64,000 bases of DNA from Methylobacterium sp. 77 (GCF_000372825.1 NZ_KB910516.1:2140011-2204010); one strand, 5' to 3'; numbered from the stretch's first letter, positions 50,950-60,311 are shown. Notes: generated by a model from the sequence alone, not told the origin. Translations and numbers: made by a program.

Positions 50950-51415
50950 CGTCGACCCCTAAACCGCCGATACGCGAAACTTTGGGTGCACAATTCGGAT
51001 CTTTGGAGCGGCCCTCAAAGGGTGCCTCGAAGTCGCGATGCGTGCCCGCCGTCACCGAAGCTTGTTAACCACAAGACGGCGTAGGGGTTGGAGGTCGACG
51101 GGCGTGAATGTCGAAAATTACCCTGGACTTTGGGGTATCTTCCACAGCGCCCCACAGGCCCCATCAGCTCAAACTACACAGATGCGAGATCTTTCGAATC
51201 CCTGGCCTTGACGTATAAGCTCTGCGATTCAATGTGAATCCACGAAGCTGGTGCCCTCCGCACCCTGTCGAACAGAGACACCCGTCCGTGACCCTGGGCC
51301 GCCTCATATGGAAACCTCGCCTGCCCTCAGGCAGCGCCACGTTTCCCACCTCTCCTATCACCCGGGCCTAGGCGGCGCGCATCCAGCGCCCCGGCGGCCC
51401 GCGTCAGAGGCCGCC

Positions 51416-51691
51416 ATGACAACACATCCCATCGACGACGACACCCGGACCAACGACGACCTCGTGGGCGAACTTTTTCGTCGGCTCTTCATCATGAGGG
51501 GCTTCCACGAACCCGTCTTTCGGGCCGCCCTGCGCGACGCCATCCTGGTCGTGGCGCGCGCCGCCCACGCCGAGGCAGAGGCCCGCGGCCGCCGCGTCGC
51601 CGAGCGGACCGGTTCCTGGCCGACCGACTTCAGCGGCACGCCCTGGGGCCAGCGTCGCCCTACCGAGGGCGACGACCTCCCCGAAGGCTGA
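51416..51691 (+). CDS. Small hypothetical protein upstream of FtsH-like gene
   Basis: A 91-residue soluble protein, not recognised. It begins MTTHPIDDDTRTNDDLVGEL and has a helical middle (FRAALRDAILVVARAAHAEA) with no known motif. I chose ATG 51416. It precedes a 31-codon frame and the FtsH-like gene on the same strand with short gaps, so it may be in that operon. Confidence rests on codon style and context. Confidence 0.55.
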   Translation: MTTHPIDDDTRTNDDLVGELFRRLFIMRGFHEPVFRAALRDAILVVARAAHAEAEARGRRVAERTGSWPTDFSGTPWGQRRPTEGDDLPEG

Positions 51692-51714
51692 CCCCCTCCC
51701 ACCAGGACATCACC

Positions 51715-51810
51715 ATGACCGTCTTCAAGATACCGCGCTTCGCCGGCCAGCCGAAACGCTCGCCGAGCCTCCTTCCCACACCCCTTCCCGACACCCATCC
51801 CAGGGCCTGA
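51715..51810 (+). CDS. Possible 31-residue peptide
   Basis: A short frame, MTVFKIPRFAGQPKRSPSLL then PTPLPDTHPRA, starting at ATG 51715 with AGGA eight bases upstream and ending 36 bases before the FtsH-like gene. It may be a leader peptide or chance. No similarity is recognised. Confidence 0.3.
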   Translation: MTVFKIPRFAGQPKRSPSLLPTPLPDTHPRA

Positions 51811-51845
51811 CCGGCGCATGCGCGCGGCGGCCCTACGAGGCCGCC

Positions 51846-53882
51846 ATGACCAAGAAGACCAAGATCCCCGCCAGCATCCTCAAGAGCCTTCCCCGGAAGG
51901 CCAACCGAGACTTCGAGGACGCCTACGACGACGGCTATCCGCAGGACGGTGAGCCCACCGACGAGACCAAGCCGTCCACGCCTGAGGAGGTGCTGGCCAC
52001 GGCGAGCGTCAGCACGGTGCTCGCGATCAGCATGTTGCATGCGATGCTGCCGCCAAAGGTCCTCGCCCGCATCCAAGCGCCGCCGAGCCTCGCGCTGGTG
52101 GTGGCCGTTCCGGGACCGGACTGGATCGGGCCCATCGCTCATGCCCTCACGTCGATGCGGGCCTGGACCGAGGTGATCAAGCGCAGCGGTTCGAGCAAGG
52201 TCAGCGACAAGTCGGGCATGGGCGGGGAGTTCGTCGCTTCCGCTTTAGGGGCGGGTCGTAGCGTCGTTGGCGTAACGACCGCGCCCGAGCGTTACCTGCC
52301 TGCCGCCCTCATTACGACTGCCGACCTCCGCATCGAGCTGAAGCCACCTACCCCGAAGGCTCTCCGGGCGACAATCCGGCTCGTCACCGGGCGCCGTGCC
52401 GGCCGCTTACCCGCCGACATCGTCCAGGGCTTGGGTTTCGACGAGATCACAGGCTGCATCCGCAAGGGCAGCACGCCCCGGGACTGCGTCCGACGACTCA
52501 AGGCAGCCTCGGCCTCGAAGCGGGCAGCCTCTTCCGACCTTGCCGACGTTCCCCTCGTCGAGGATACCTGTGGTTATGGGCCAGCAGGAGATCATGCCAA
52601 GGCTTTGGTTGAGGCCGTCAAGGCACATCGGCGTGGAGCGCCATGGCCGGCGGCGACGCGTTTCATCCTGGCCGGCCCGCCCGGAACAGGCAAGACATCG
52701 CTAGCGCGCAGTATTGCCAAGTCGCTCGGCGTACGTATTACTGCGACAAGCGTGTCCTCGTGGTTCGCTCAGACGAACGGATATCTCAACGACATTTGCA
52801 AGAAGGTCGACGAGGTATTTTTAGAAGCATCTCAAAACGGGGGCGTCTTGCTCATTGATGAGCTAGATAGCCTGCCAAATAGAGAGACCTGCGATAGTCG
52901 TCATCGCGACTACTGGGTAACTGTTGTAAATCACGTCTTGATGACATTGGATGGTGCGGTATCGAGCCCGGCGTCGAGGCTTGTCATCATCGGGGCGACC
53001 AACTTCCCGGAAAGGCTCGACCCCGCCCTCGTGCGGCCTGGACGCCTCGACCGCGTCGTGAGGATCGACCTGCCGGATGAGGACGCCATCGAGGGCATTC
53101 TGCGCCAGCACCTCGTGGACGACCTCGCCAACGAGGATCTCGGGCCTATCGCAGCCATCGGCATCGGCGCAACCGGGGCTGACATCGCCGGGTGGGTTGG
53201 GGGCGCCCGTATGGTCGCCCTGGCGGGCAAGCGCCAGATGAACCTGGCGGACCTCATCGGTCGGATCGTTCCACCGGAAACTCGCACGCCAGCGCAGCAG
53301 CTTTCGGTTGCAAGGCACGAAGCCAGTCACGCGGTGATCTTGGAGACCCAAGCTGTCGGAGACGTCAGAACGGTCTCTCTGGTCGCCCAGGGGGCCTTTG
53401 CAGGACGAACCCTAAGCCGACTCAACAACGACACGTCAGTGATGTCGGTAACCGACCTCGACGCACTCATCGTCAGCGTCTTGGCCGGTCGCGCCGCCGA
53501 TCAGCAGTGGGATGCGGTCACTGCGGGCTCGGCAGGCGGTTCGGGCTCTGACTTGGCGCACGCCACAGCGCTAGTGGCCGGGAAGCACGCTTCGTGGGGA
53601 CTGGGACAAAGTTTGCTCTACCGAGGCGACCAGGCGGACGCGTTGGCGCTACTTCGGGTGGACCCCGCGTTCAGGCGCCTGGTTGAGGACGACCTCTCCC
53701 GTTTGTACGAGATCAGCCGCGACTTGGTGAGCCGTAACACCGACGTCATCGACCGGATCGCTCGACGCTTGGTCGAACGCCGGGTCATGAGCGGGGCCGA
53801 GGTCCGCGCGATCATCGCCGGCTCGCCGATGGCTGGCGACAAGCAGGATCGCAAGTCCGGCAGGGGAGGTCCCAATGCTTGA
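51846..53882 (+). CDS. Soluble FtsH-like AAA+ protease (M41 type)
   Basis: A 678-residue protein. The AAA+ module has Walker A GPPGTGKT at residues 277-284, Walker B VLLIDELDSLPNRE, sensor VIIGATNFPERLDPALVRPG, followed by RLDRVV with the arginine finger. The M41-like peptidase has HEASH at residues 491-495 and the third ligand probably Asp in GSGSDLAHAT. Unlike true FtsH it lacks N-terminal membrane helices; the first 270 residues are unassigned and helical. It is a type often carried by rhizobial islands, with an unknown substrate. Its stop overlaps the next small gene by eight bases (ATGCTTGA). Confidence 0.88.
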   Translation: MTKKTKIPASILKSLPRKANRDFEDAYDDGYPQDGEPTDETKPSTPEEVLATASVSTVLAISMLHAMLPPKVLARIQAPPSLALVVAVPGPDWIGPIAHALTSMRAWTEVIKRSGSSKVSDKSGMGGEFVASALGAGRSVVGVTTAPERYLPAALITTADLRIELKPPTPKALRATIRLVTGRRAGRLPADIVQGLGFDEITGCIRKGSTPRDCVRRLKAASASKRAASSDLADVPLVEDTCGYGPAGDHAKALVEAVKAHRRGAPWPAATRFILAGPPGTGKTSLARSIAKSLGVRITATSVSSWFAQTNGYLNDICKKVDEVFLEASQNGGVLLIDELDSLPNRETCDSRHRDYWVTVVNHVLMTLDGAVSSPASRLVIIGATNFPERLDPALVRPGRLDRVVRIDLPDEDAIEGILRQHLVDDLANEDLGPIAAIGIGATGADIAGWVGGARMVALAGKRQMNLADLIGRIVPPETRTPAQQLSVARHEASHAVILETQAVGDVRTVSLVAQGAFAGRTLSRLNNDTSVMSVTDLDALIVSVLAGRAADQQWDAVTAGSAGGSGSDLAHATALVAGKHASWGLGQSLLYRGDQADALALLRVDPAFRRLVEDDLSRLYEISRDLVSRNTDVIDRIARRLVERRVMSGAEVRAIIAGSPMAGDKQDRKSGRGGPNA

Positions 53883-54108
53883 GGACTCCGACGAGCGCAT
53901 CGCGCAGGTCATGCTCGGCCTGTTGAGGGCAAGACGCGCCCTCCATCACGACCCGCAGACCTTCGACGACCTGATCGGCGCCGTCCTGGTTGAGCTCGAC
54001 CTCGGCATGCAGGTCGCGGAGGAGGCCGCGCTGGAGTCTCGCCTTCGGAAAAAGGTCGAAGGTAACGTCTTACATTTCCCATTACCAATTCACCCGTTGC
54101 CTAGGTAG
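53875..54108 (+). CDS. Small helical partner of the FtsH-like protease
   Basis: A 77-residue protein starting MLEDSDERIAQVMLGLLRAR, mostly helical and acidic, with no named domain. A GGGGAGG box upstream and an eight-base overlap with the protease gene show co-translation, so it is likely an adaptor, inhibitor or substrate. This pairing is inference from position. Confidence 0.6.
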   Translation: MLEDSDERIAQVMLGLLRARRALHHDPQTFDDLIGAVLVELDLGMQVAEEAALESRLRKKVEGNVLHFPLPIHPLPR

Positions 54109-54304
54109 CGCATTTCGCCTCCGGCAGGCGGGACCCGTCGCGAAGCAAGTTCGGCCAGACGGCAGCATGCATTCAAATCAAACCGCATATATATTTTGAT
54201 TAGACTTTAGCATGTGATCGCAACAATGGTAATAACCAATAGTTAGGTCACATAAAATCAATCTGTTTTTCGTCTTCGGCACGAACACTGAGAGATTGAA
54301 ACCA

Positions 54305-54796
54305 ATGGCTGAGCACAACTCCAACGTCATGCCCCACTCTGCCCACACGGAGCAAGGGCTGAGTGATGAAACTATAAACCATGTATCATCAGAACCTTTC
54401 AACCAAACTTCTATCGCGGAATGGTCAGTCTCAGAGCTAATTAACGAGGCGGAGGCATATCGTCGTTTCGGTAAACTGCTTGAAGACAAGGAACTTCGAC
54501 GCGCCCGACAGGACCACCGTATTGGCTATCTGCGGCGCAAGAGAATGATCTGGTACCGGCTGACGGAGCTTGTGGCTTTCGTAAATGCCGCCACCCAAAA
54601 GGATTTCGTACCATGCCGAAGCGTTCAAGCCCCCGCGAAGTGTCAGCCACGGAGCGTCGATGCACCGTCAAGGACTGCGACTGGACCTACCGCGAATACG
54701 GCATCAAGAAGAATGGCGGCAAGACTTGGTACGTCTGGTGGTACTGCCCGGTCGAGCAAGACACGCTTCGACACTCACTCTACACGACAGAATTAA
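54305..54796 (+). CDS. Putative excisionase (HTH_17/Xis-like)
   Basis: A 163-residue frame. Residues about 44-97 (EAEAYRRFGKLLEDKELRRA, then IGYLRRKRMIWYRLTELVAF) fit the winged-helix pattern of phage excisionases, in which a helix-turn is followed by a short wing and the closing helix. The last 60 residues overlap the downstream recombinase gene by 184 bases and have shadow-like composition, so the functional part may be only the first 100 residues. It precedes a recombinase gene, as xis genes usually do. The region is AT-rich. Confidence 0.5.
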   Translation: MAEHNSNVMPHSAHTEQGLSDETINHVSSEPFNQTSIAEWSVSELINEAEAYRRFGKLLEDKELRRARQDHRIGYLRRKRMIWYRLTELVAFVNAATQKDFVPCRSVQAPAKCQPRSVDAPSRTATGPTANTASRRMAARLGTSGGTARSSKTRFDTHSTRQN

Positions 54797-56616
54797 ATCT
54801 AGCGATTGAGAAGGTTATCAATTACGCGAACGGTATTGACGAAAAGTATTTAGGGGGAGACCCTATCGTTTATGATATCGTTCTTGAATTCGTGAATACT
54901 TTTCCGAAGGAGCTGCCGCCACTGATGCCCGCGCCTGAAGGCACAGCTACTAAGCCATGGATGCGATCTCAGAGAAAGAGGCTCAATTACATTCATCGGC
55001 TTTGGACAATGATGGAGCCTACCTTCGCGGCACTGCTGAAGAACACGAAGATTTCTAAGTTGACGCCGGCTTTGCAGCACGAGGTACTCGACCACCTTGC
55101 ATCTCGCGGATACAAGGTCAGCTCTATTTCGACCATGGCATCCTTGTGGTCGCGTGCATTTACCTGGGCTGCAGAGCCAGACATGCACAACATCATCAAG
55201 TCAAAGTTCAGGCCGGAAATTATCCGCAAGGGAACGCGAATTGCCAAGATCGTTCGCCAGCCCCGCCCCAAGGCCGATAATTACGCACCGAAGCGTGATG
55301 AGTTAGTCAAGCTGCTTCTCGCTTTCGCCGCAGATGAACCGGTTCGCCGGTGGTTCGTTCTTATGCTTGCTTTCGGGTGCCGCGTCGAAGCTGCAGCCGA
55401 AGCCACAAGCGCGCAATTGGTCGATGGCGTCTTTCACCTCAATCCGGATGAGAGGGAGGAGGTGCCGAACAAGATCCGACCTTCGCTTCCTGTGGCTTGG
55501 TCTGCACTCCAGGAAATCCAATCGTGGGGTGATGGGGATTGGGTCGCACTATCAGCGGACTCGATTGGCGAGCGCATCCGAAAGGTCCGCCTCGGACTCG
55601 ACCTTCCCAGACTGAAGGCGAGCAGCATCCGCGACTACATCGCGACGATGCTGCGCGTAGCGCACGTGCACTACGGCTGCAGGAAGATCGACAAGGAGGA
55701 GCGACGCCTCTGGCAGGGTCATGCCTTCGAGCGTGATGATACGAACGACAAGTATGGCGAGTACCTGCCGGAGTTCTATCTGCGCTCCAAGGTAGCCACC
55801 GAGGCCATGATGCGCGATCTGGATTTTCGGACGGGTGGCTTGTTGTTCCGACAAGGTCCCGACAAGACCCCTCTTTCCGTGCATGCTTCCCTAGAGGATC
55901 CCGACAAATCCGGGTTATTAGGGGCAAATCCCGACACCGAGCTTCCTCAGGAAACCAGCGTTTTCATCGGGCCTAAACGGGCGAAAACGGGTGTTTCTGG
56001 GCCCCATCAGGGCACTTTCCGACAAGTTTCCGGCAAAGTTGCCAGACACCCGGACGGCACGGTCGACGCCTTGAACTCCTTTGGCATGCCCTCGGTGGCC
56101 GAGCGTTTGGCCAAACAGGGTGTCGTTCTGTATGAGGCGACTGGACAGGCCAACACTTCGGACGATCAAGGGCTATATCTCGTCGCTGGGGGATCCAACC
56201 TCATACCGGCTGCGAGTGCGGGCACGCTCAGACAGTCTGATAAGCCAGCAGGCAAACTGAAGGCATCTGAGATCGACGAGATGGCTGATACGCTGTCTAA
56301 AGCCGCAGATGATTATTACGAATTTAAGCTACGCGCATTCGAACTGGAGATGACCAGACTCTACGCGGATTGCGTGGACGATGAAGACCGCGCGAGCCTG
56401 GACTTCCGCTTTGACAGGGAGCTTCCCTTCATCGTCGGACCAATCATCTGCGCGTTGGAAGAGCCCTTCGAACGCGAGGAGCCTGATTTCTCTGATTGGA
56501 CGGACGAGGCACTTGGTGAGCACGCTGACAAGCAGGCGGCCGAGCGGAAGGCGAAGATCGCTTCGGGAGAATGGATCTCACTGAACTCTGGACCGTCGTC
56601 CATTAAAGCAGCTTGA
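54613..56616 (+). CDS. Divergent tyrosine recombinase-like protein
   Basis: A 667-residue protein. The C-terminal catalytic domain of a phage integrase is suggested by Arg257 in LAFGCRVEAAAE, Arg340 in SSIRDYIATML (where most integrases have His-x-x-Arg), His370 in RRLWQGHAF and a Tyr at 381 or 384 (DKYGEYLPEF). The N-terminus has CxxxxC (RRCTVKDCDW) and an SAM-like helical region near 110-190 is plausible. A 270-residue C-terminal extension has no named domain. It may be the integrase of an older or nested element, or a recombinase with accessory function. Start ATG 54613. Confidence 0.6.
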   Translation: MPKRSSPREVSATERRCTVKDCDWTYREYGIKKNGGKTWYVWWYCPVEQDTLRHSLYTTELNLAIEKVINYANGIDEKYLGGDPIVYDIVLEFVNTFPKELPPLMPAPEGTATKPWMRSQRKRLNYIHRLWTMMEPTFAALLKNTKISKLTPALQHEVLDHLASRGYKVSSISTMASLWSRAFTWAAEPDMHNIIKSKFRPEIIRKGTRIAKIVRQPRPKADNYAPKRDELVKLLLAFAADEPVRRWFVLMLAFGCRVEAAAEATSAQLVDGVFHLNPDEREEVPNKIRPSLPVAWSALQEIQSWGDGDWVALSADSIGERIRKVRLGLDLPRLKASSIRDYIATMLRVAHVHYGCRKIDKEERRLWQGHAFERDDTNDKYGEYLPEFYLRSKVATEAMMRDLDFRTGGLLFRQGPDKTPLSVHASLEDPDKSGLLGANPDTELPQETSVFIGPKRAKTGVSGPHQGTFRQVSGKVARHPDGTVDALNSFGMPSVAERLAKQGVVLYEATGQANTSDDQGLYLVAGGSNLIPAASAGTLRQSDKPAGKLKASEIDEMADTLSKAADDYYEFKLRAFELEMTRLYADCVDDEDRASLDFRFDRELPFIVGPIICALEEPFEREEPDFSDWTDEALGEHADKQAAERKAKIASGEWISLNSGPSSIKAA

Positions 56617-56691
56617 AACACAGAAGCAAGGACGCGGATCACAGACGGCCTTCGGGCAGCTGCGGTCCGCGGCCATCTACAATTTCATAGT

Positions 56692-58137
56692 TCAGCTCGT
56701 CCTGGTCTTCCGTCGGCGCGGCGTCAGCGCCTGCGCCTCTGTCACCGGACTGCCGTCCAACGGAGGCAGCATGACCTTGGCGACCGCGATCTTGGCGGCG
56801 GCCATCTCGGGGCCTTCCGAGTAGCGCCCGAGCGTAAGGCCGGAACGCTTATGCCCGACGATGGCGGCGAGCAGGTCGCCATCGACCGCGGCCCGCTCGG
56901 CCTTGGTGATGAACCACCGGCGGAAGCTATGGAAGTTCACCAGCGAGCGCCGCTTGCCCTCGACCTGCTCATCCACACCGAGAGCGCGTCGGTACTTCGT
57001 GAAGCGCTTGGAGAAATAGGCGCTCCTCTCCCGTATCGACCCCTTCGCCACTGCTGCCGGCCATTCCGGAAAGAGATCGTCCTCGGGGGCCTTGCCCATG
57101 GCGCGGCCGGCGACCATCGCCTTCAGGGCAGAATGGATCGGGACGTCCCGAGCTGACTTCTCCTTTTTCTGCGGCTTGAACGTGAACCAGCCGTCGGCGC
57201 ACTCGCCGACCCTAAGGTCGATCACGGCGTCCAGGCGGGCGCCCGTAAGTGCAGCGATCAGCATGACGTCCAGCATGCCGGGGTCGGCCTTGCTCATCAG
57301 AAGCGTCTGGACCTCTGTGTCGGTGAAGGCGCGCTCCTCCTCGTCGTGGTCGACGGACGGCTTTTCCAGGTGCAGGTCGGCGAACACATTCCGGTCCACC
57401 GGAGTGCGCAGGACGAGGTAGGTCCAGTAGCGCCGCAGCCGGCCAAGGTACTTCGTGGCAGTGGCCCAGCCGAGGCCCGTGAAGTCCTGCAGCTCGTCCA
57501 TGAAGCGGACTGCGGCCTTGACGTCGAACCGCTCCAGGTAAGGGGGAACGTCCCGAGCCGCGCACCATTCCAGAAGGATCTTGAGCGCCCTGGGGTCGTC
57601 CGTCAGCGACCGCTCCTTGATTTTCAGGGTCTTCATGAAGGCGGGATGATGCAGGGCGATGGGCGTGGCCGTACCGCGAGCCACCGCTCCGAACTGTGCC
57701 GCCTTTTCCTTCGCCTCGCGAGTGGGCACCTCGAACTCGAAGACCTCACCATCCTCGTCCAGATCGGTCTCGGTTCGAGAACCGGCCGACCATATCTCGG
57801 CTTCCCGGTCCCGCAGAGCGGCCGCGTAGTAGTCGTACGCCTGATCGCCTGGCTTGCCAGAGTGGGCGAGGATGCCTGCCCAGGCGGTCGCCTCCTGCAA
57901 CTCCGACCCCTTTCGTCCTCCCAGGGTAAGCCAAGCCTTATCGAGGCGCGCCTTGAAGTCCTTGACGATGGGACCCTTCAGGACGTTGGCCGAGAGCAGC
58001 GATTTGGTGCCCAATCCTTGCTTCAGACGGGCGCAGCCGACGAGCGACCGCAGAGGCGCAGGCACACCCATGCTCACGCGGTAATACCCGTCATGAAGCT
58101 CCAGATAGGCGTTCCTTGGGTCCGGCTTGCGAGGCAC
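56692..58137 (-). CDS. Tyrosine recombinase (island integrase)
   Basis: A 481-residue phage-type integrase beginning at GTG 58137 with a strong GGAGG box five bases upstream; the frame extends to 58218 but only this start has a proper site. The core helical DNA-binding domain lies at about 160-265 and the catalytic domain at about 272-450. Catalytic residues are Arg301 (TGARLDAVIDLR), His403 and Arg406 (FHSFRRWF), His429 (IVGHKRSG) and Tyr439 (LGRYSEG). It lies next to the right direct repeat and reads away from it, typical for tRNA-targeting islands. It should catalyse integration and excision at tRNA-Ser. Confidence 0.93.
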   Translation of the reverse strand: MPRKPDPRNAYLELHDGYYRVSMGVPAPLRSLVGCARLKQGLGTKSLLSANVLKGPIVKDFKARLDKAWLTLGGRKGSELQEATAWAGILAHSGKPGDQAYDYYAAALRDREAEIWSAGSRTETDLDEDGEVFEFEVPTREAKEKAAQFGAVARGTATPIALHHPAFMKTLKIKERSLTDDPRALKILLEWCAARDVPPYLERFDVKAAVRFMDELQDFTGLGWATATKYLGRLRRYWTYLVLRTPVDRNVFADLHLEKPSVDHDEEERAFTDTEVQTLLMSKADPGMLDVMLIAALTGARLDAVIDLRVGECADGWFTFKPQKKEKSARDVPIHSALKAMVAGRAMGKAPEDDLFPEWPAAVAKGSIRERSAYFSKRFTKYRRALGVDEQVEGKRRSLVNFHSFRRWFITKAERAAVDGDLLAAIVGHKRSGLTLGRYSEGPEMAAAKIAVAKVMLPPLDGSPVTEAQALTPRRRKTRTS

Positions 58138-58256
58138 GAGGTCCTCCGGTGGATAAGGGGCCTTATGACCCCGATATGTCCCGAGACATGTCCCGGAATC
58201 CTCCGCCAAGCCAAGCACTTATATGGTTAACAAGGGCTTAGCAGAGGGTCTCGGAC

Positions 58257-58323
58257 AATCCCTCCGTCTCCGCCATCTACCCTAAGCTGCTGTAAGCCAT
58301 TGGCAAACAAGCGGCTTTTTCTT
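58257..58323 (+). repeat. Right attachment-type direct repeat (attR)
   Basis: Copies the tRNA-Ser 3' end from 16663. Identical for 26 bases (58257-58282) and near-identical to 58323, with four transitions. The downstream flank still resembles the left copy (TTTGACC, then GTGGAAAACTCTGG), which is more than a minimal crossover site would give. Confidence 0.85.
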
Positions 58324-58741
58324 CGGCCAGATCGCGTTTGACCCTGCTGCGTAAGAGGGTGGAAAACTCTGGCCCGTGGAATGCCGCGACAGCGTCAGGC
58401 ATCTTTCGGCCGTGATCGGGCATCGGACCGGTGCCGGTATGTTCATGGTTTCAGTCCAGGGCTAAACCGATAGCCCTCGGTGCTACCGCGTGTGATGTCG
58501 GTGTAGGCCGCCGATCCGTCGACGCGGATGGTCGAGCGCTCGCTGTCTCGCCCGAGATCCGGTCCACCATACTGCCGGCAGGACGGCTCGATCGCGAAGA
58601 CGTTTGCCTGACGGGACACGACGTGGTTCGCCGACGCGTATTGAGAGGACTGGACTGCCTCGCGGCAACCGACCGTGATCCGGCGGCAGGCCGCTGCCTC
58701 ACGGTCGGTCCCCTCCTCGGAAGCCTGCCGAAAGCGAGATC
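58283..58741. other. Non-coding region right of the island
   Basis: About 460 bases. The start is repeat sequence and its homologous flank (to about 58370). The remainder has several overlapping open frames on both strands without ribosome-binding sites; none looks real. Confidence 0.45.
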
Positions 58742-59749
58742 TCAGGGCACGACACGCCGGACCTCGTTCGCACCCCAGCGCATTCTCCGACGCGGCGGCG
58801 CGGCAAGCTCGAGGTCGCTCGCTGCGTCGAGCTTGTCGAGATGCTCCGACGACAGTTCCAGCGTCGTTGCGCCGAGATTGCTCTTCAGTTGAGCGAGGGA
58901 CCGTGGCCCGATCATCGGCACGGTGCCATGCGTTCCGGCCCATGCCACGGCGACCTGATCCGGCGTGGCACCGAGCTCGGCCGCGACCGCGAGCACCGTA
59001 TCGAGGATGTCTGTCCTCTGCGCGGTGTCCTCGGGCCGGAACACCTTTCCGCCGAACCCCTCGGCACGGCCCTTCTCACCTTGCCGGTACTTGGCCGTCA
59101 GCATCCCGCCGCCCAGCGGCGACCAGGTGACGACGCCGAGCCCGAGAGCCTCCGACGCCGGAAGCAGGTCGGCCTCGGGATGGCGGTGAACCAGGCTATG
59201 CTCGAACTGCGCCGCGGCGATGGGCACGGACCGGGTCATCTCCGCGACCGTGACCGCGCGGGACAGGCGCCAGGCGGCGAAGTTCGAGAGGCCCGCGTAG
59301 AGGATCTTGCCGGCACGCGCGAGGTCATCGAACCCACGGACGATCTCCTCGGACGGCGTGAGGCCGTCGGGATGATGCGCCCAGTAGATGTCGATCCGGT
59401 CCGTCCGCAGCCGCTTCAGGCTCGCCTCGACCGATGCGACCATCGCCTTGCGGCTGTTGCCGGTGACTAGCCGGTCGGCGTTGGGCGACGAGCCGCTGGT
59501 GTACTTGCTCGCGAGCACGAAGGACTCGCGTCGCCCGGCCAGGAGCCCGCCGAGGAGTTCCTCGGACTGGCCGAACTGGTAGACGTCGGCGGTGTCGATG
59601 AAGTTGCCGCCCGCCTCGGCGTAGGCGTCGAAGATGCGCCCGCTCTCGGCGGCATCCGCACCGTGGCCCCAGCCGGTGCCGAAGGTGCCGGTTCCGAGGG
59701 CGATCTCGGATACGCGCAGGCCCGTCCTGCCGAAGACATCGTATCTCAT
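58742..59749 (-). CDS. Aldo/keto reductase
   Basis: A 335-residue NADP-dependent aldo/keto reductase (TIM barrel). The start MRYDVFGRTGLRVSEIALGT and the catalytic Asp/Tyr (GGNFIDTADVYQFGQ, near residue 48) are visible, together with the conserved Lys in VLASKYTSG, the His in IYWAHHPDG and the cofactor-binding end VPMIGPRSLAQLKSN. It reduces carbonyl compounds in the cytoplasm; substrate unknown. It is the last gene of the minus-strand run read away from the TetR gene, after a 150-base gap. It is not a copy of the split aldo/keto reductase, whose sequence differs clearly. Confidence 0.92.
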   Translation of the reverse strand: MRYDVFGRTGLRVSEIALGTGTFGTGWGHGADAAESGRIFDAYAEAGGNFIDTADVYQFGQSEELLGGLLAGRRESFVLASKYTSGSSPNADRLVTGNSRKAMVASVEASLKRLRTDRIDIYWAHHPDGLTPSEEIVRGFDDLARAGKILYAGLSNFAAWRLSRAVTVAEMTRSVPIAAAQFEHSLVHRHPEADLLPASEALGLGVVTWSPLGGGMLTAKYRQGEKGRAEGFGGKVFRPEDTAQRTDILDTVLAVAAELGATPDQVAVAWAGTHGTVPMIGPRSLAQLKSNLGATTLELSSEHLDKLDAASDLELAAPPRRRMRWGANEVRRVVP

Positions 59750-59899
59750 GGCTCAAGTTTCTCGTGAAAGCGGGATCAAGTCGCGTCAGGGCGCGGCGAC
59801 CTTGGCAAGCGCAGCGGTCATGGGCGCTTGGGGTGCCGCTCCCCGAGCGGCTTGCACGTCTCGACAGTCCGGACGTCGAATGCCGGGACGTCGCGGTCG

Positions 59900-60190
59900 T
59901 CAGGCGGCCGGGAAGGCGGTCATCCGTCGGATGGCGAGATGGTCGCAGAGCGGCTTCACGGTGCCGATCAACGCTCCGAAGTGTTCCGTCTCGTTGTGGA
60001 CGGCGATGGCCGCCTCGTCCCGCCAGATCTCGTAGACGAGGAACCGGCCGGGCCGTTCCACCTCTTCGAGCGGCTGATAGACGACGTTGCCCGGTTCGGC
60101 GCGACTGAGCCGCGCGCAAGCGTCCAGGGCGGCGCGGATTGCGGCCTCGTGGCCGGGTTTGGCGGTCGCTTCGGCGACGATGGTGATCAT
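59900..60190 (-). CDS. Antibiotic-biosynthesis-type (YgiN-like) monooxygenase
   Basis: A 96-residue ABM-domain protein (dimeric alpha-beta barrel). The opening strand MITIVAEATAKPGHEAAIRA and the NETEHFGALI segment (with His70) are typical of small quinol monooxygenases. It probably acts on an aromatic or quinone compound without metal or flavin cofactor (family knowledge). In the minus-strand run between the SMP-30-like gene and the aldo/keto reductase. Confidence 0.88.
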   Translation of the reverse strand: MITIVAEATAKPGHEAAIRAALDACARLSRAEPGNVVYQPLEEVERPGRFLVYEIWRDEAAIAVHNETEHFGALIGTVKPLCDHLAIRRMTAFPAA

Positions 60191-60311
60191 GATTTCCCTT
60201 GCCCTTCGCTGGAACTGGACACTGCACGACGGACGGCGCGGCGACGGTCGATCACGCCCGGACGCGCGTGGGCGGCCCTCGGGCGCTCGAACGAAATGAT
60301 CGCGGCGCGCG

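Larger units (their letters stand above)
50679..51415. other. Non-coding stretch with structured segment
   Basis: About 740 bases with no supported gene. The left part should hold the original promoter of the aldo/keto reductase (minus strand). The middle has three successive hairpins ending in a terminator-like stem (see 50796-50949). The rest, 50960-51400, shows nothing I can name. Confidence 0.5.
16663..58282. mobile_element. tRNA-Ser-integrated genomic island, about 41.6 kb
   Basis: Bounded by direct repeats at the tRNA 3' end (16663) and at 58257, with an outward-lying tyrosine recombinase gene next to the right repeat. Contents include a KfrA-like protein, two putative defence loci, an accessory redox region interrupted by an IS5-type element, a second recombinase with a putative excisionase, and the integrase. 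I see no phage structural genes, relaxase or type IV secretion genes, so it is an integrative island rather than a prophage or complete conjugative element. Local AT-rich patches (21.7-22.0, 28-30.3, 54.2-54.9 kb) suggest patchwork assembly. Confidence 0.85.

Noticed and set aside
16663..58282. Prophage
   Set aside because: No capsid, tail, terminase or lysis genes; only recombinases and accessory genes.
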